Below, one piece after another: positions 27,102 through 37,592 of a stretch of DNA of 64,000 bases (its first letter is position 1; every line of letters begins with the position of its first letter). The notes beneath the pieces are model-generated. The model had not been told where the DNA came from. It did not search any database and saw only the letters and a list, made by a program, of their open reading frames with translations. The position numbers were made by a program, and so were the translations under genes. The DNA lies in assembly GCF_014648275.1 (NCBI RefSeq), contig NZ_BMQU01000019.1, forward strand, positions 1 to 64,000, given 5' to 3'. Source of the stretch: Pseudomonas laurentiana. Its GTDB lineage: Bacteria > Pseudomonadota > Gammaproteobacteria > Pseudomonadales > Pseudomonadaceae.

Positions 27102-28334
27102 ATGGATTTCGCCTATTCACCCAAGGTCCAGGCGTTGCGCGAGCGCGTCATGGCGTTTATGGATACCTATGTCTACCCGGCCGAAGCGGTCTTCGAGCGT
27201 CAGGTCGCCGAGGGTGATCGCTGGCAGCCGACTGCAATCATGGAGGAGCTCAAGCGCAAGGCTCAGGCCGAAGGCTTGTGGAACCTGTTCTTGCCTGAGT
27301 CGGAGCTGGGGGCTGGGTTGACTAACCTGGAGTACGCGCCGCTGGCCGAGATCATGGGCCGCTCATTGCTGGGGCCGGAGCCATTCAACTGCTCGGCACC
27401 GGACACCGGCAATATGGAAGTGTTGGTGCGCTACGGCAGCGAGGCGCAGAAGCAGCAGTGGCTGGTGCCCTTGTTGCGGGGTGAGATCCGTTCTGCGTTC
27501 GCCATGACTGAACCGGACGTGGCGTCGTCCGATGCCACTAACATGCAAGCCACGGCGGTACGTGATGGCGACGAGTGGGTCATCAATGGGCGCAAATGGT
27601 GGACGTCCGGTGCCTGCGATCCGCGCTGCAAGATCATGATCTTCATGGGCTTGAGCAACCCGGAGGGGCCGCGTCATCAACAACATTCGATGATCCTGGT
27701 GCCCACCGATACGCCCGGCGTGAACATCGTTCGGCCATTGCCGGTGTTCGGTTACGACGATGCGCCTCATGGCCATGCTGAAGTGCACTTTGAGAATGTC
27801 CGCGTCCCCTATGACAACGTGTTGCTGGGCGAGGGCAGGGGGTTCGAGATTGCCCAAGGCCGTCTCGGCCCCGGTCGCATTCACCATTGCATGCGCTCGA
27901 TCGGCATGGCGGAGCGTGCCCTGGAACTGATGTGCAAGCGCTCGGTGGAGCGCAGCGCATTTGGCAAGCCGCTGGCGCAGCTGGGCGGTAACATCGACAG
28001 AATCGCTGACTCGCGGATGGAGATCGACATGGCCCGCCTGTTGACCCTCAAGGCCGCTTACATGATGGACACAGTGGGTAACAAGGTCGCGCGCAGCGAG
28101 ATCGCTCAAATCAAGGTCGTGGCACCGAACGTTGCGTTGAAGGTGATCGACCGGGCGATTCAGATTCATGGGGGAGCCGGCGTTTCCGGGGATTTCCCGT
28201 TGGCCTACATGTACGCGATGCAGCGCACGTTACGATTGGCAGATGGCCCGGATGAAGTCCACCGGGCCGCGGTCGGTAAGTACGAGATTGGCAAGTACGC
28301 ACCGCGGGAGCACCCGCGCCGCGAGCATCAGTAA
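27102..28334 (+). CDS. Acyl-CoA dehydrogenase (ACAD10/11-like)
   Basis: The 410-residue flavoenzyme has the blocks [48 protein letters not shown] and [16 protein letters not shown]. These fit the ACAD10/11-like branch, which includes enzymes acting on medium-chain, branched or hydroxylated acyl-CoAs. The ATG at 27102 gives the normal start [15 protein letters not shown]; the open frame continues 30 codons upstream. It is divergent from a LysR gene and overlaps the convergent PstS-OmpA gene by seven bases at its 3' end. The substrate is not predictable. Confidence 0.92.
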   Translation: MDFAYSPKVQALRERVMAFMDTYVYPAEAVFERQVAEGDRWQPTAIMEELKRKAQAEGLWNLFLPESELGAGLTNLEYAPLAEIMGRSLLGPEPFNCSAPDTGNMEVLVRYGSEAQKQQWLVPLLRGEIRSAFAMTEPDVASSDATNMQATAVRDGDEWVINGRKWWTSGACDPRCKIMIFMGLSNPEGPRHQQHSMILVPTDTPGVNIVRPLPVFGYDDAPHGHAEVHFENVRVPYDNVLLGEGRGFEIAQGRLGPGRIHHCMRSIGMAERALELMCKRSVERSAFGKPLAQLGGNIDRIADSRMEIDMARLLTLKAAYMMDTVGNKVARSEIAQIKVVAPNVALKVIDRAIQIHGGAGVSGDFPLAYMYAMQRTLRLADGPDEVHRAAVGKYEIGKYAPREHPRREHQ

Positions 28335-29650
28335 ACCCAGACCTCAACCCGGCGGTTGCGAAGGCGGCTCTCGTCCTGGTCGTTCGCCGCCACCGGCAGC
28401 TCGGCGCCCAGACCAAGGATCTCCCTGGCGGTCACACCTTGGCGCGCCAGTTCGCGGCGCACGGCCATGGCCCGCAATTTGGACAGCAGGGTTGCCCGCG
28501 CCGGGTCGCTCTTGGCGTCACCGAACCCTACCAGGCTGATCTTCTGATCGAGCTTGCCGGTGCGCTTGAGGTACGCCACCACCCGCTGCAGGTCGGCCTG
28601 GGCCTTGTTGTCCAGCGTGGCACTGCCTTCGGCGAAGCGAAAATTCACCGAGAGCCGTTGTGCCTGTTCAAGCAGCCCCCGATAGGCTGCCGGCATCTCG
28701 GCATTGGCCCGTACCGGCATCGCCTGAATGGTTTGGGCAATGAAGCCGCTGGCGGTGACGATGGACTGGCCGGATTCGCTTTGTGCAAAGCGAATCAGCG
28801 CTTGAGCCCATGGGTTGTGCTGGCCGGGTGGCAGGTAAAAGTACAACCGGCGGGCCAGCGGGTAATCCTCGCTGGCGATCAACCCAGGCGTTGGTAACAT
28901 CGCACTCGCTGCACCGTCGGCGATGGCCAGGACTTTGGCACCATGCACCGAACTCAAGCTGCTGAAGCCAATCGCCTGGCGATCACGACGGACTTCGGCG
29001 GCCAACTGTTCACTCGATTCAAACCGAGTGGTACTGGTTGCCAGCGTCAGATCATGGGTATCGAGTACCAGGCTCTTGAAGGTCTCGAACGTACCGGAGC
29101 GATCGTCGCGGGCGTACAAACGGATCGGTCCGCTGCCCAGGCCCAACGCTTCCCAGGTTGTAATGCGGCCCGCGAAAATGTTGGCCAATTGTTCGGTAGT
29201 CAATTGCGGCAAAGGATTGTCCGGGTGGACGATGACCGCCACGCCATCAAGGGCGATGACCTGTTCGGCCTCGGCACTTTTCAGGTCGCCCAGCGCCTCC
29301 AGGTCTACAAGCTCGCTGTCTTTGATCGGGCGTGAGGCCGCCGCAAGGTCGGCGTCACCGGTTTTAAGCGCAGTAAAACCGGTACTCGAACCGTGGGCTG
29401 CGATGCTCACCTGGATCAACTGTCCTTGTGCAGTGCGGCCTTTTACCTGGACTTCGTTGGCAACCGCGCCGGGCAGCGTCTGGATATCCTGCACGGCTTG
29501 CGCTTGCAGCATGCCGCGTACCAATGCGGGTGCCAACACACTGCCGATGGTGTTGGAGCCCTGCAGGCGCAACACGGTCTGCTCCGCGTGCGCGGCGACC
29601 GGGAGTGCGGCCAACAGGCTGAGTAGCAGGCGAAAAACGGGGGGGAACAT
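28328..29650 (-). CDS. PstS-like substrate-binding domain fused to OmpA C-terminal domain
   Basis: The 440-residue product has a signal peptide (about 22 residues, ending AAHA before EQ). Residues about 25-320 form a phosphate-binding-protein-like domain ([46 protein letters not shown]). Residues about 330-440 form an OmpA-type peptidoglycan-binding domain ([35 protein letters not shown]). It should therefore bind an anion in the periplasm while held to the cell wall. No ABC permease or ATPase gene is nearby, so transport is doubtful; sensing or storage is possible. Confidence 0.88.
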   Translation of the reverse strand: MFPPVFRLLLSLLAALPVAAHAEQTVLRLQGSNTIGSVLAPALVRGMLQAQAVQDIQTLPGAVANEVQVKGRTAQGQLIQVSIAAHGSSTGFTALKTGDADLAAASRPIKDSELVDLEALGDLKSAEAEQVIALDGVAVIVHPDNPLPQLTTEQLANIFAGRITTWEALGLGSGPIRLYARDDRSGTFETFKSLVLDTHDLTLATSTTRFESSEQLAAEVRRDRQAIGFSSLSSVHGAKVLAIADGAASAMLPTPGLIASEDYPLARRLYFYLPPGQHNPWAQALIRFAQSESGQSIVTASGFIAQTIQAMPVRANAEMPAAYRGLLEQAQRLSVNFRFAEGSATLDNKAQADLQRVVAYLKRTGKLDQKISLVGFGDAKSDPARATLLSKLRAMAVRRELARQGVTAREILGLGAELPVAANDQDESRLRNRRVEVWVY

Positions 29651-29832
29651 GCCAATGGGTGCTCGCGGCTGAAAAGTCGTGCCGGAAGATTAAGACAGTA
29701 CGATGACCGCAAGATGACGAAGCGCCCAGCATCCTGGCTGAATGGAACGTCGACGCCATGGCTACTACCCTCACAGAACAACCTGCTTCGAGTGGCGTTC
29801 TGTGGCCAAACGCCTGACGTGAGGATCGACCG

Positions 29833-30381
29833 ATGGTGCAACGGTTAAGTGTGACGTTACTGGTTTCTTCCTTCGTACTGCTTACGGCGTGTGCGGGGCA
29901 CATCGACAGTACCAGCGAGGCGACATTCTCGGCGTCGATGGTGGGCATGAGCGAGGACATGGATCTGGAACAGAAGGCGGCATATGACCGGGCGTTGACG
30001 GTAGTCAGGGAGGCATACGGACTCGACCGTGCCCGAATGGCCAAGGCATTGGATGGCAAGGACGCCGAGGACGTCCTGGACCTTGCGGCGGATATCCGTG
30101 AAAAACAGGAAAAGGCTGCTCTCGCGCAAGCCGAAAAGGACCAGGCCGCTCATCTTGAGGCGTCGAAGGCGAGCCTTGCGCAGTACACGGAGCGTTGTGA
30201 GGCGCTTGAAACCAAGCGTCTGGCCGAAGATCCGGACAGCCGTGGCCCCAGTCGATTTGAGGCGCACGTATGTGCTTCCGCAAACCGCTACGAGCGGACG
30301 GTCGCCAATCTCAAGGAGATGACCCCGGAGCAGTACAGGGATGCTGACAAAGACACGATCAGCCAGCTCAAGCTGGACTGA
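29833..30381 (+). CDS. Putative lipoprotein, DUF6694-like
   Basis: The 182-residue protein has a lipoprotein signal with lipobox LTAC (Cys about residue 20), then a helical, charged chain rich in Ala, Glu, Lys and Asp. The segment SMVGMSEDMDLEQKAAYDRAL resembles DUF6694 family lipoproteins. Function is unknown; it is probably anchored in the outer membrane facing the periplasm. A GAGGA site precedes the ATG. A degenerate REP-like repeat follows the gene. Confidence 0.75.
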   Translation: MVQRLSVTLLVSSFVLLTACAGHIDSTSEATFSASMVGMSEDMDLEQKAAYDRALTVVREAYGLDRARMAKALDGKDAEDVLDLAADIREKQEKAALAQAEKDQAAHLEASKASLAQYTERCEALETKRLAEDPDSRGPSRFEAHVCASANRYERTVANLKEMTPEQYRDADKDTISQLKLD

Positions 30382-30382
30382 A

Positions 30383-30480
30383 TGTCGGGTTTGCCTGCGA
30401 TGGCGGCGGTGACGGGCAGGGCGTTCGCGGTGTTTGCATTGAGGGCAAGCCCGCGCCACACATGTGTGGGATGCAGGCAA
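30383..30480. repeat. Degenerate REP/BIME-like palindromic repeat pair
   Basis: Between the lipoprotein gene and xthA, a GGTTTGCCTGCGATGGCGGC segment is followed about 45 bases on by the inverted relative GGGCAAGCCCGCGCC. The form is that of intergenic REP elements common in fluorescent pseudomonads. It may end transcription from both sides. Confidence 0.55.
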
Positions 30481-30493
30481 GCCAGGGCGGGTC

Positions 30494-31306
30494 TTAGCTC
30501 AGTTCCAGCCAGATCGGTGCGTGGTCCGAGGGTTTTTCCATGCCACGAAGTTCATAGTCGACTCCGGCATCCTTGACCCGTGGCAGCAGCCCTTGAGAGG
30601 TCATGATCAGGTCGATACGCAGGCCACGCTTGGGTTCATCCTCGAAGCCACGGCTGCGGTAGTCGAACCAACTGAAACGGTCGCAGACGTCGGGGTTCAG
30701 GTGGCGGAAGCTGTCAACCAGCCCCCAGTTTTTCAGTCGGGCCATCCACTCGCGCTCTTCCGGCAGGAAGCTGCACTTGCCGGTCTTGAGCCAGCGCTTG
30801 GCATTGTCGGGGCCGATGCCAATGTCACAGTCTTCCGGGGAGATGTTCACGTCCCCCATCACCACCAAGGGTTGCTGGTTCTGGAACTGACTTTCAAGCA
30901 GGGCTTGCAGGTCGCTGTAGAAGCGCTGTTTTGCCGGGAACTTGGTGGGGTGATCGCGGTTTTCCCCCTGGGGGAAATAGCCATTCATGATGGTGATCGG
31001 TGTGCCATCGGCGTCGGCGAAGGTGCCCCAGATGAAGCGTCGCTGGGCGTCTTCCTCGTCGGTGCTGAACCCCTTGAACAGGCTTAGCGGCGCCTGGCGC
31101 GAGAGCAGGGCGACGCCGTAGTGGCCCTTTTGACCGTGGAAGCTCACGTGGTAGCCCAGTGCTTGGACTTCAGCCAGCGGGAATTGCTCGTCCGCCACCT
31201 TGGTCTCTTGCAGGCCGATCACGTCCGGTTGGTGCTTTTCGATCAACGCGGCCAACTGATGGGGCCGGGCGCGCAGGCCGTTGATGTTGAACGAGACGAT
31301 CTTCAT
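30494..31306 (-). CDS. xthA: Exodeoxyribonuclease III
   Basis: The 270-residue enzyme is an AP endonuclease and 3'-5' exonuclease of base-excision repair. Metal ligand Glu34 (GLQETKV), the catalytic Asp-Asn pair in [10 protein letters not shown] and the terminal Asp-His in SDHAPIW are all present. The ATG at 31306 gives the standard start [15 protein letters not shown]. The gene is monocistronic. Confidence 0.95.
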   Translation of the reverse strand: MKIVSFNINGLRARPHQLAALIEKHQPDVIGLQETKVADEQFPLAEVQALGYHVSFHGQKGHYGVALLSRQAPLSLFKGFSTDEEDAQRRFIWGTFADADGTPITIMNGYFPQGENRDHPTKFPAKQRFYSDLQALLESQFQNQQPLVVMGDVNISPEDCDIGIGPDNAKRWLKTGKCSFLPEEREWMARLKNWGLVDSFRHLNPDVCDRFSWFDYRSRGFEDEPKRGLRIDLIMTSQGLLPRVKDAGVDYELRGMEKPSDHAPIWLELS

Positions 31307-31463
31307 GGAAGCAACAATCCTGGTAAAAGTCAGGATGCTAGCTGACATCGCCGGCTACGACCAGCATGGCGGCCATGCAGATCGCCTGCTAACGTGCTTC
31401 ACGAGGGCGCGCCAGCGTAGCGCGCACCTTGATGGCAATGAATGCCCAGGCCTGGAGGGTTCC

Positions 31464-32117
31464 ATGATGTCCGAATCGACTGCCGTTACGGCTGAAGTCC
31501 GCTTGCTCGATGGGGGCTACAGTCATGAGACCCGCTCATTGCTCTACCATGCCTACCGTCATGAGCCGACCTTCGCCTACCTTTTCGAGGCGGCGCGCCC
31601 TGGGTACGACCACCGTATCCGGGCTACGGTGCGAGAGCTGGTATGCCAGCATTTCTATCAAGAACTGCCCGCGCTGGGGCTGTTGATCGGGGAACGTTTG
31701 ATTGGCGTTGCACTGATTGCGCCACCACAACGTCGGCTCAGTGTCACGGAAAGCTGGGCCTGGCGGATGCGCATGTTGCTCAGCGCCGGGTTCAACTGCA
31801 CGCGCCGCTACCTGGATTACCAGGCGGCACTGATGGCCTGCCTGCCTACTGACGCGGTTCACATGCTGCCGCTGCTGGGTATTCATCCGCAATTCCAGGG
31901 CCAGCACTACGGGGAGCAGTTGCTTCAGGCATTACACGACTGGTGTGCTGAAGATGAACATTCCCAAGGGATTGTCCTGGACACCGGCAATGAGCATTAC
32001 CTGGCGTTTTATGCACGGCAGGGCTATCAGGAAATTGGTGAAATAGCGGTAGGGCCTGTTCGTGAGCACGTTTTTTTTCACCCGAATCCCCAGCATTCCC
32101 GGCAGATCGGGGCGTAA
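31464..32117 (+). CDS. GNAT-family N-acetyltransferase
   Basis: The 217-residue acetyltransferase has the acetyl-CoA-binding block LLGIHPQFQGQHYGEQLLQA (R/QxxGxG/A form) and the C-terminal block DTGNEHYLAFYARQGYQEIG. It is of the single-domain type often seen in pseudomonads; the acceptor is unknown. The ATG at 31464 has GGAGG seven bases upstream. The gene lies between xthA and tamA, without clear coupling to either. Confidence 0.85.
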   Translation: MMSESTAVTAEVRLLDGGYSHETRSLLYHAYRHEPTFAYLFEAARPGYDHRIRATVRELVCQHFYQELPALGLLIGERLIGVALIAPPQRRLSVTESWAWRMRMLLSAGFNCTRRYLDYQAALMACLPTDAVHMLPLLGIHPQFQGQHYGEQLLQALHDWCAEDEHSQGIVLDTGNEHYLAFYARQGYQEIGEIAVGPVREHVFFHPNPQHSRQIGA

Positions 32118-32180
32118 TCGAACCGTGAGCGATGGCTATGGTCGCCCGGCTGCCGCCAAGCTCTGGTAGCATCGGGGCTT

Positions 32181-33920
32181 ATGACGTATTTAGCACCTTT
32201 TACCTGCGGTTTGATTCTATGCATCGCCAGCTTCGCCGTCTGTGCGCAAAGTGAACTGGTCGTTCGGATAGAGCCTGCCAATAGCGAGCTCAAGGACAAT
32301 ATCGAAGGTTACATTGGTAGCCTCGGCGACCGTGACGAAGAGGCCTTGATGCGCTTCAGTCGCGGCGCCGTCGAGCAGGCCAGAAAAGCCGCCCAGGCGC
32401 TGGGGTACTACCAGCCCCACATCGAAACCGAAGTCAAACCCCCAGCCAAGGCGAACAAAGGTCCACGTCTGGTGCTGAAGGTTGAACCTGGTGAGCCCAT
32501 CCGGCTTCGTGACATCACGGTGCGTATTGAAGGCCCGGCCAGTCAGTTGAAGGCCTTTCGCATACCTAACAGCCGCTACTTGCGCTCGGGTGAGGTGCTC
32601 AACCATGGGCACTATGGGGACGCCAAGCGGTTGATTCAGAATCAGGCTTCGCGCTACGGTTTTTTCAGTGGCCGTTTTCTTCGCCAGCGTCTGGCTGTCG
32701 ATCCACTGGCCGGGGTCGCGGATATCGAACTGGTCTATGACAGCGGCCCGCGCTACGCCCTGGGCAAGGTTCAGTTCACTGGCGACAGCCCTTTCGACGA
32801 GGACCTGCTGCGCAGGATGGTGCCGTTTCAGGACGGTGCGCCCTATGATTCTGAGCTGATTGCCGAGCTCAATAACGCCTTGCAGTCCAGTGGCTACTTT
32901 GAAGGCGTGCGGGTCGATGCTGCGCCGACGGCAGCGGTGGGCCAGACGATCCCGGTGGCGGTTCAGTTGCAGACCCGCAAGCCCCGCACCATGGGCTTGG
33001 GCCTGGGATTCTCGACGGACGTCGGTCCTCGTGCCAAGGCTAACTGGACGCGCCATTGGGTTAACCCTGAAGGTCATAGTTATGGTGTCGAGACAGAAGT
33101 CTCGGCCCCCCGGCAGAACGTCGGCCTGTGGTACGACGTGCCTCTGGACCCGCCGCTGACCGACAAGTTTCGTTTTGCCGGCGGTTATCAGAACGAAGAA
33201 ATCGCCAACACCGACAGCCTCAGCAAGCTGCTGACGGTAGGCCCGGAATGGCACAGCAAGTTGCCCAGTGGTTGGCAACGGGTGATTTCGCTCAAGTGGC
33301 AGCGCGAGGAATACCGCCTGGGTGATGACTCCGGGCTGAGCAACCTGTTGATGCCGGGTGTCAGTTACGCCTACTTGCGTAGCGACAACCGCATTGATCC
33401 GCACAATGGCTACCGCCTGCAGTTCGACACGCAGGTCGCGAAGGAAGGTGTACTCTCGGATACCAACCTGGTGCATGGCAATGTCCTGCTCAAGGGCTTG
33501 ACCACCCTTGGGCAGAATCACCGTTTCCTGGGCAGGGTGCAGTTTGGCGGCAGTGCCACCAACGGCTACAAATCAATGCCGCCATCGTTGCGTTTTTTCG
33601 CCGGTGGCGATCAGAGCGTGCGCGGTTACGACTACCAGACGCTGTCGCCGAAGAACTCGGATGGTGACCGTATTGGTGGCCGCTACCTGGTGGCCGGCAG
33701 TGTTGAGTACCAGTATTCGATTGCCGAGAAGTGGCGCGTGGCGACCTTCGTCGATCAAGGCAACTCATTCAACAGTCTGGAGTTGCCAAGCCTCAAGACC
33801 GGCGTCGGTCTTGGCGTACGCTGGGTCTCTCCGGTGGGTCCACTGCGATTGGACCTCGCCCACGCGCTGGATGACGAGGGCGGTATTCGTTTGCACTTTT
33901 CCATGGGGCCGGAACTGTGA
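32181..33920 (+). CDS. tamA: Outer-membrane translocation and assembly module protein TamA
   Basis: The 579-residue BamA-superfamily protein has a signal peptide (ending AVCA before QS), three POTRA domains (about 25-265) and a C-terminal 16-strand barrel with the FAGGDQSVRGYDYQTL motif. The last residues (LHFSMGPEL) end one short of a classical aromatic C-terminus. TamA with TamB helps insert autotransporters and moves lipids to the outer membrane. Its stop overlaps the tamB GTG start by four bases. Confidence 0.94.
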   Translation: MTYLAPFTCGLILCIASFAVCAQSELVVRIEPANSELKDNIEGYIGSLGDRDEEALMRFSRGAVEQARKAAQALGYYQPHIETEVKPPAKANKGPRLVLKVEPGEPIRLRDITVRIEGPASQLKAFRIPNSRYLRSGEVLNHGHYGDAKRLIQNQASRYGFFSGRFLRQRLAVDPLAGVADIELVYDSGPRYALGKVQFTGDSPFDEDLLRRMVPFQDGAPYDSELIAELNNALQSSGYFEGVRVDAAPTAAVGQTIPVAVQLQTRKPRTMGLGLGFSTDVGPRAKANWTRHWVNPEGHSYGVETEVSAPRQNVGLWYDVPLDPPLTDKFRFAGGYQNEEIANTDSLSKLLTVGPEWHSKLPSGWQRVISLKWQREEYRLGDDSGLSNLLMPGVSYAYLRSDNRIDPHNGYRLQFDTQVAKEGVLSDTNLVHGNVLLKGLTTLGQNHRFLGRVQFGGSATNGYKSMPPSLRFFAGGDQSVRGYDYQTLSPKNSDGDRIGGRYLVAGSVEYQYSIAEKWRVATFVDQGNSFNSLELPSLKTGVGLGVRWVSPVGPLRLDLAHALDDEGGIRLHFSMGPEL

Positions 33921-36900
33921 GTCGTGTGTTTAAAGGGATTGCTATCGGCTTGGTCAGCGGACTGCTGATTGTGGTTTTCGGCGTGGTCGCGGTACTGGGT
34001 ACGCAGGCAGGCAGTCGTTGGGTACTGAGCCGGGTACCAGGGTTGCAACTGGACGACTTCCAGGGGCGGCTGGCAGGGCAGTGGCAGGCCAAGCGCTTGT
34101 TGTGGGAGCAGTCGGGTAACCGGGTTGAGCTGACCCAGCCGCTGCTGGAGTGGTCGCCCGCCTGCCTGTTGCGCATGACCCTATGCGTAACGCAACTCCG
34201 TGCCGAGCGGGTGGACCTGGCGTTTGCCCCCGGCGAACCTTCGACAGACAGCGGCCCGCTGCAGTTGCCGGCCTTGGCACTGCCGCTGAGCATCGAACTG
34301 GGTGAGCTGCAGGTTGGTCGACTGACGCTGGATGGCAACGAGCAGTTGAGTCAGTTGCAACTGGCGGCCCATTGGGGCATCCAGGGCCTGCGTATTGATC
34401 GCTTGCAGGTTCAGCGAGAGGAATTGCACCTGACCTTGCAGGGGACGTTGCAGCCTGAGGGCGACTGGCCTTTGCAGGCCACCGGCCAACTGCAATTGCC
34501 GGCCGTGGATGGGCAGTCGTGGCAATTGGCTCTGAAGGTGGACGGTGACCTGCAGCAGACGTTGCGGGTGGGCGCCGACAGTACGGGCTATTTACAAGGG
34601 CGGCTTGACGGGCAGTTACAGCCGCTGGCAGCGAACTTGCCGGCCAAGGTGCGTATCAGCGCCGATGCCTTCAAGGCGAGTGCCGACCTGCCTGATACCC
34701 TCCAGCTCAATCAGGTGTTGCTAACCGGTGAAGGTGACCTGAGCGCCGGTTACCGGCTCGCGGGCAATGCCAGCCTGCCGGCCTTGCAGGGCCCGATAGC
34801 CTTGGCCCTGCAAGGCCGGGTCGATGCCCGTGGCGCTGAATTGTCGGCCCTTGATCTTAATGCCGCTGCCGAGCAGTACCTCGCGCTCAAGGCCACTGCC
34901 GACTGGCAGCAGGGCATCAAGGCCGGCGCTCAGGTTGAGTGGCTGGACTTCCCCTGGTTGCGCCTTTACCCGATGGATGAAGCGCCCCAGGTCACCCTGC
35001 GTCGTTTCAATGGCCAGGTCCGTTACCAGGAAGGGCGTTACGAAGGGGATTTTGCCGGTGACCTGGATGGACCGGCCGGTGCGCTCAAGGTCAGCAGTCC
35101 GTTCAACGGCGATCTCACGGCGATCGAGCTGCCACAGCTTGTCCTGACTGCGGGGCAGGGCAAGGCATCCGGTCACCTCACGCTGCGGTTCGCCCAAGGC
35201 ATCGCCTGGGACACGGCACTGACCCTGTCTGCGCTTGATCCCGCGTATTGGCTGGCCGAGTTGCCAGGTTCACTGGCCGGGCCGTTGCGCAGCACGGGCG
35301 AGTTCAAGGATGGCCAGTTGCGCCTGGATGCCGACTTGAACCTGAAGGGCCGCCTGCGTGGCCAGCCCGCACAGCTTCAGGTCAAGGCCGAGGGGGCTGG
35401 GGAGCAATGGACCTTGGGCACTCTGGATGTACGTCTGGGGGACAACCATATCAACGGTAGTGGCAGCCTTCAGCAGCGCTTGGCCGGCCAGCTCGACCTT
35501 GACCTGCCCCGTTTGGGGCAGCTCTGGCCGCAACTGCAAGGTCGCTTGAAAGGGCGCCTGGAGGTTGCGGGTACATTCAAGGCACCGCAGGGCCAACTGA
35601 TGTTGCTGGGGCAGCAGTTAGTCCAGGGCGAGAACCGTCTACAACGCCTGGACCTCAGGGCGCACCTGGACTCGACGCAGCGTGCGCTGATTGAACTGGA
35701 GGCGGGTGCGATCCAGTTGGGTGAAACGGCGTTGGGCACGCTGACCGCCAAGGGGGAGGGTGATAGGCGTCAACAGCAGTTGAGTTTGGGGCTATCAGGG
35801 CCGCAGTTGGTGCTTGACCTTGCGCTGGATGGCCAGTTGGACAAGGAGAACTGGCGAGGGCGCCTGGCCAGTGGGCGTATCCAGGCCGGTGGTCAAGACT
35901 GGCAGTTGCAGGCGCCGGCTCGGCTGCAGCGTCTGGCGAATGGCCAGATCGACTTTTTTGCGCATTGCTGGCGCTCGGGCGACGCCAGCCTGTGTGGCGA
36001 AGACCAGCGTCTGGCGCCTGAGCCGAGGTTGCGTTATCACCTCAAGCAGTTCCCGTTGCAGAGCCTGGCCCAATGGTTACCTAAAGACTTCGCCTGGAAC
36101 GGCCTGCTCAATGCCGATATCAACCTCGATCTGCCGGCCAGCGGCCCCAAGGGGCTTGTTCAGGTCGATGCTGGTGGTGGCACGTTTCGGCTGCGTGAGA
36201 AAGGACAATGGCTGGACTTCCCTTACCAGACCCTGCGTCTTGACAGCACCCTGGCCCCACGACGGGTAGATACTCGTCTGGCGTTTCGTGGAGAACGACT
36301 GGGTGAACTGAACCTGGATACGCGCCTCGATCCTTTGGCGAAGAACAAACCGGTCAGTGGCACGTTCAGTCTGAATGGACTGGACCTTTCCATCGCCCGC
36401 CCCTTCGTTCCAATGGTGGAACGTCTGGCCGGTCAGTTGAATGGCAGCGGCAGGGTGTCCGGCACACTGCTGGCCCCTCAAGTCAACGGTAGCCTCATTC
36501 TGTCGCAGGGCGAAGTCAGCGGGTCAGAATTGCCCGTCAGCATGCGCGAGCTGACGTTGCGTGCCGTGGTTGCTGGCGAGCAGGTCCAACTGCAGGGCGG
36601 GTGGAAAAGTGGTGAGAGCGGTCAGGGCCAGTTGAACGGTCAGATCGGCTGGGCGCGTGCGCTGGCGGTCGATCTGCGTGTGCGTGGCCAACGCTTGCCG
36701 GTCAACGTCGAACCCTACGCCGCGCTTGAGGTGGCCCCTGACCTGAGCATTGGCCTGCAAGGTGACAAGCTGGCAATCACTGGCAAAGTGCTGGTGCCCA
36801 AGGGCAAGATCAGCATCCGTGAACTACCGCCTTCAACCGTCAAGGTCTCCGATGATACGGTGATCGTCGGCCATCAGACCGAGGCGGGTAAGGTACCCCT

Positions 36901-37591
36901 GGCGGTCGCCATGGACGTCGATGTTGAGGTAGGGCAGGAAAAATTGTCGTTCAGGGGCTTTGGTTTGAGTGCAAACCTGCGCGGTGCCGTGCATATCGGT
37001 GACAACCTCGATACCCGCGGCGAGCTGAGCCTGGTCGATGGCCGTTACCGCGCGTATGGTCAGCGCCTGACCATTCGTCGTGCTCGATTGCTGTTTGCCG
37101 GCCCTATCGACCAGCCGTATCTGGATATCGAGGCTGTGCGCAAGACCGATGACGTGATCGCCGGTATCCGCCTGAGCGGCAGTGCCGAACAGCCAACCAC
37201 CCAGGTGTTTTCCGAGCCGGCGATGAGCCAGGAACAGGCCTTGTCGTACCTGGTGTTGGGGCGACCGTTGGGCAGTACCGGTGAAGACAACAACATGCTT
37301 GCGCAAGCGGCGTTGGGCTTGGGACTGGCTGGCAGTTCGGACCTGACCGGCAGCCTCGCGAAGAATCTGGGTATCGACGACTTCCAGCTCGACACTCAGG
37401 GGAGTGGCGCCAGCACCAGTGTGGTCGCCAGTGGCAACCTGACCGAGCGCTTGAGCTTGCGCTATGGCGTGGGCGTCTTCGAGCCGGCCAACACCATTGC
37501 CTTGCGCTACCTGCTGAGTAAAAAGCTCTACCTGGAAGCCGCCAGTGGGATCGCCAGCTCGCTTGATCTGTTCTACAAGCGCGACTTCTGA
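33917..37591 (+). CDS. tamB: Translocation and assembly module inner-membrane protein TamB
   Basis: The 1,224-residue protein has one N-terminal membrane anchor (about 9-31), a very long repetitive beta-rich AsmA-like region that forms a hydrophobic groove across the periplasm, and the C-terminal DUF490 domain (about 890-1224), ending GIASSLDLFYKRDF. It works with TamA in phospholipid transport and outer-membrane protein assembly. The GTG start overlaps tamA (GTGA). Size and order match the usual tamAB operon. Confidence 0.95.
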   Translation: MSRVFKGIAIGLVSGLLIVVFGVVAVLGTQAGSRWVLSRVPGLQLDDFQGRLAGQWQAKRLLWEQSGNRVELTQPLLEWSPACLLRMTLCVTQLRAERVDLAFAPGEPSTDSGPLQLPALALPLSIELGELQVGRLTLDGNEQLSQLQLAAHWGIQGLRIDRLQVQREELHLTLQGTLQPEGDWPLQATGQLQLPAVDGQSWQLALKVDGDLQQTLRVGADSTGYLQGRLDGQLQPLAANLPAKVRISADAFKASADLPDTLQLNQVLLTGEGDLSAGYRLAGNASLPALQGPIALALQGRVDARGAELSALDLNAAAEQYLALKATADWQQGIKAGAQVEWLDFPWLRLYPMDEAPQVTLRRFNGQVRYQEGRYEGDFAGDLDGPAGALKVSSPFNGDLTAIELPQLVLTAGQGKASGHLTLRFAQGIAWDTALTLSALDPAYWLAELPGSLAGPLRSTGEFKDGQLRLDADLNLKGRLRGQPAQLQVKAEGAGEQWTLGTLDVRLGDNHINGSGSLQQRLAGQLDLDLPRLGQLWPQLQGRLKGRLEVAGTFKAPQGQLMLLGQQLVQGENRLQRLDLRAHLDSTQRALIELEAGAIQLGETALGTLTAKGEGDRRQQQLSLGLSGPQLVLDLALDGQLDKENWRGRLASGRIQAGGQDWQLQAPARLQRLANGQIDFFAHCWRSGDASLCGEDQRLAPEPRLRYHLKQFPLQSLAQWLPKDFAWNGLLNADINLDLPASGPKGLVQVDAGGGTFRLREKGQWLDFPYQTLRLDSTLAPRRVDTRLAFRGERLGELNLDTRLDPLAKNKPVSGTFSLNGLDLSIARPFVPMVERLAGQLNGSGRVSGTLLAPQVNGSLILSQGEVSGSELPVSMRELTLRAVVAGEQVQLQGGWKSGESGQGQLNGQIGWARALAVDLRVRGQRLPVNVEPYAALEVAPDLSIGLQGDKLAITGKVLVPKGKISIRELPPSTVKVSDDTVIVGHQTEAGKVPLAVAMDVDVEVGQEKLSFRGFGLSANLRGAVHIGDNLDTRGELSLVDGRYRAYGQRLTIRRARLLFAGPIDQPYLDIEAVRKTDDVIAGIRLSGSAEQPTTQVFSEPAMSQEQALSYLVLGRPLGSTGEDNNMLAQAALGLGLAGSSDLTGSLAKNLGIDDFQLDTQGSGASTSVVASGNLTERLSLRYGVGVFEPANTIALRYLLSKKLYLEAASGIASSLDLFYKRDF

Positions 37592-37592
37592 G

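Noticed and set aside
32217..33521. A 434-codon antisense frame inside tamA
   Set aside because: tamA is secure on the other strand; the antisense product has no recognisable domain or ribosome site.
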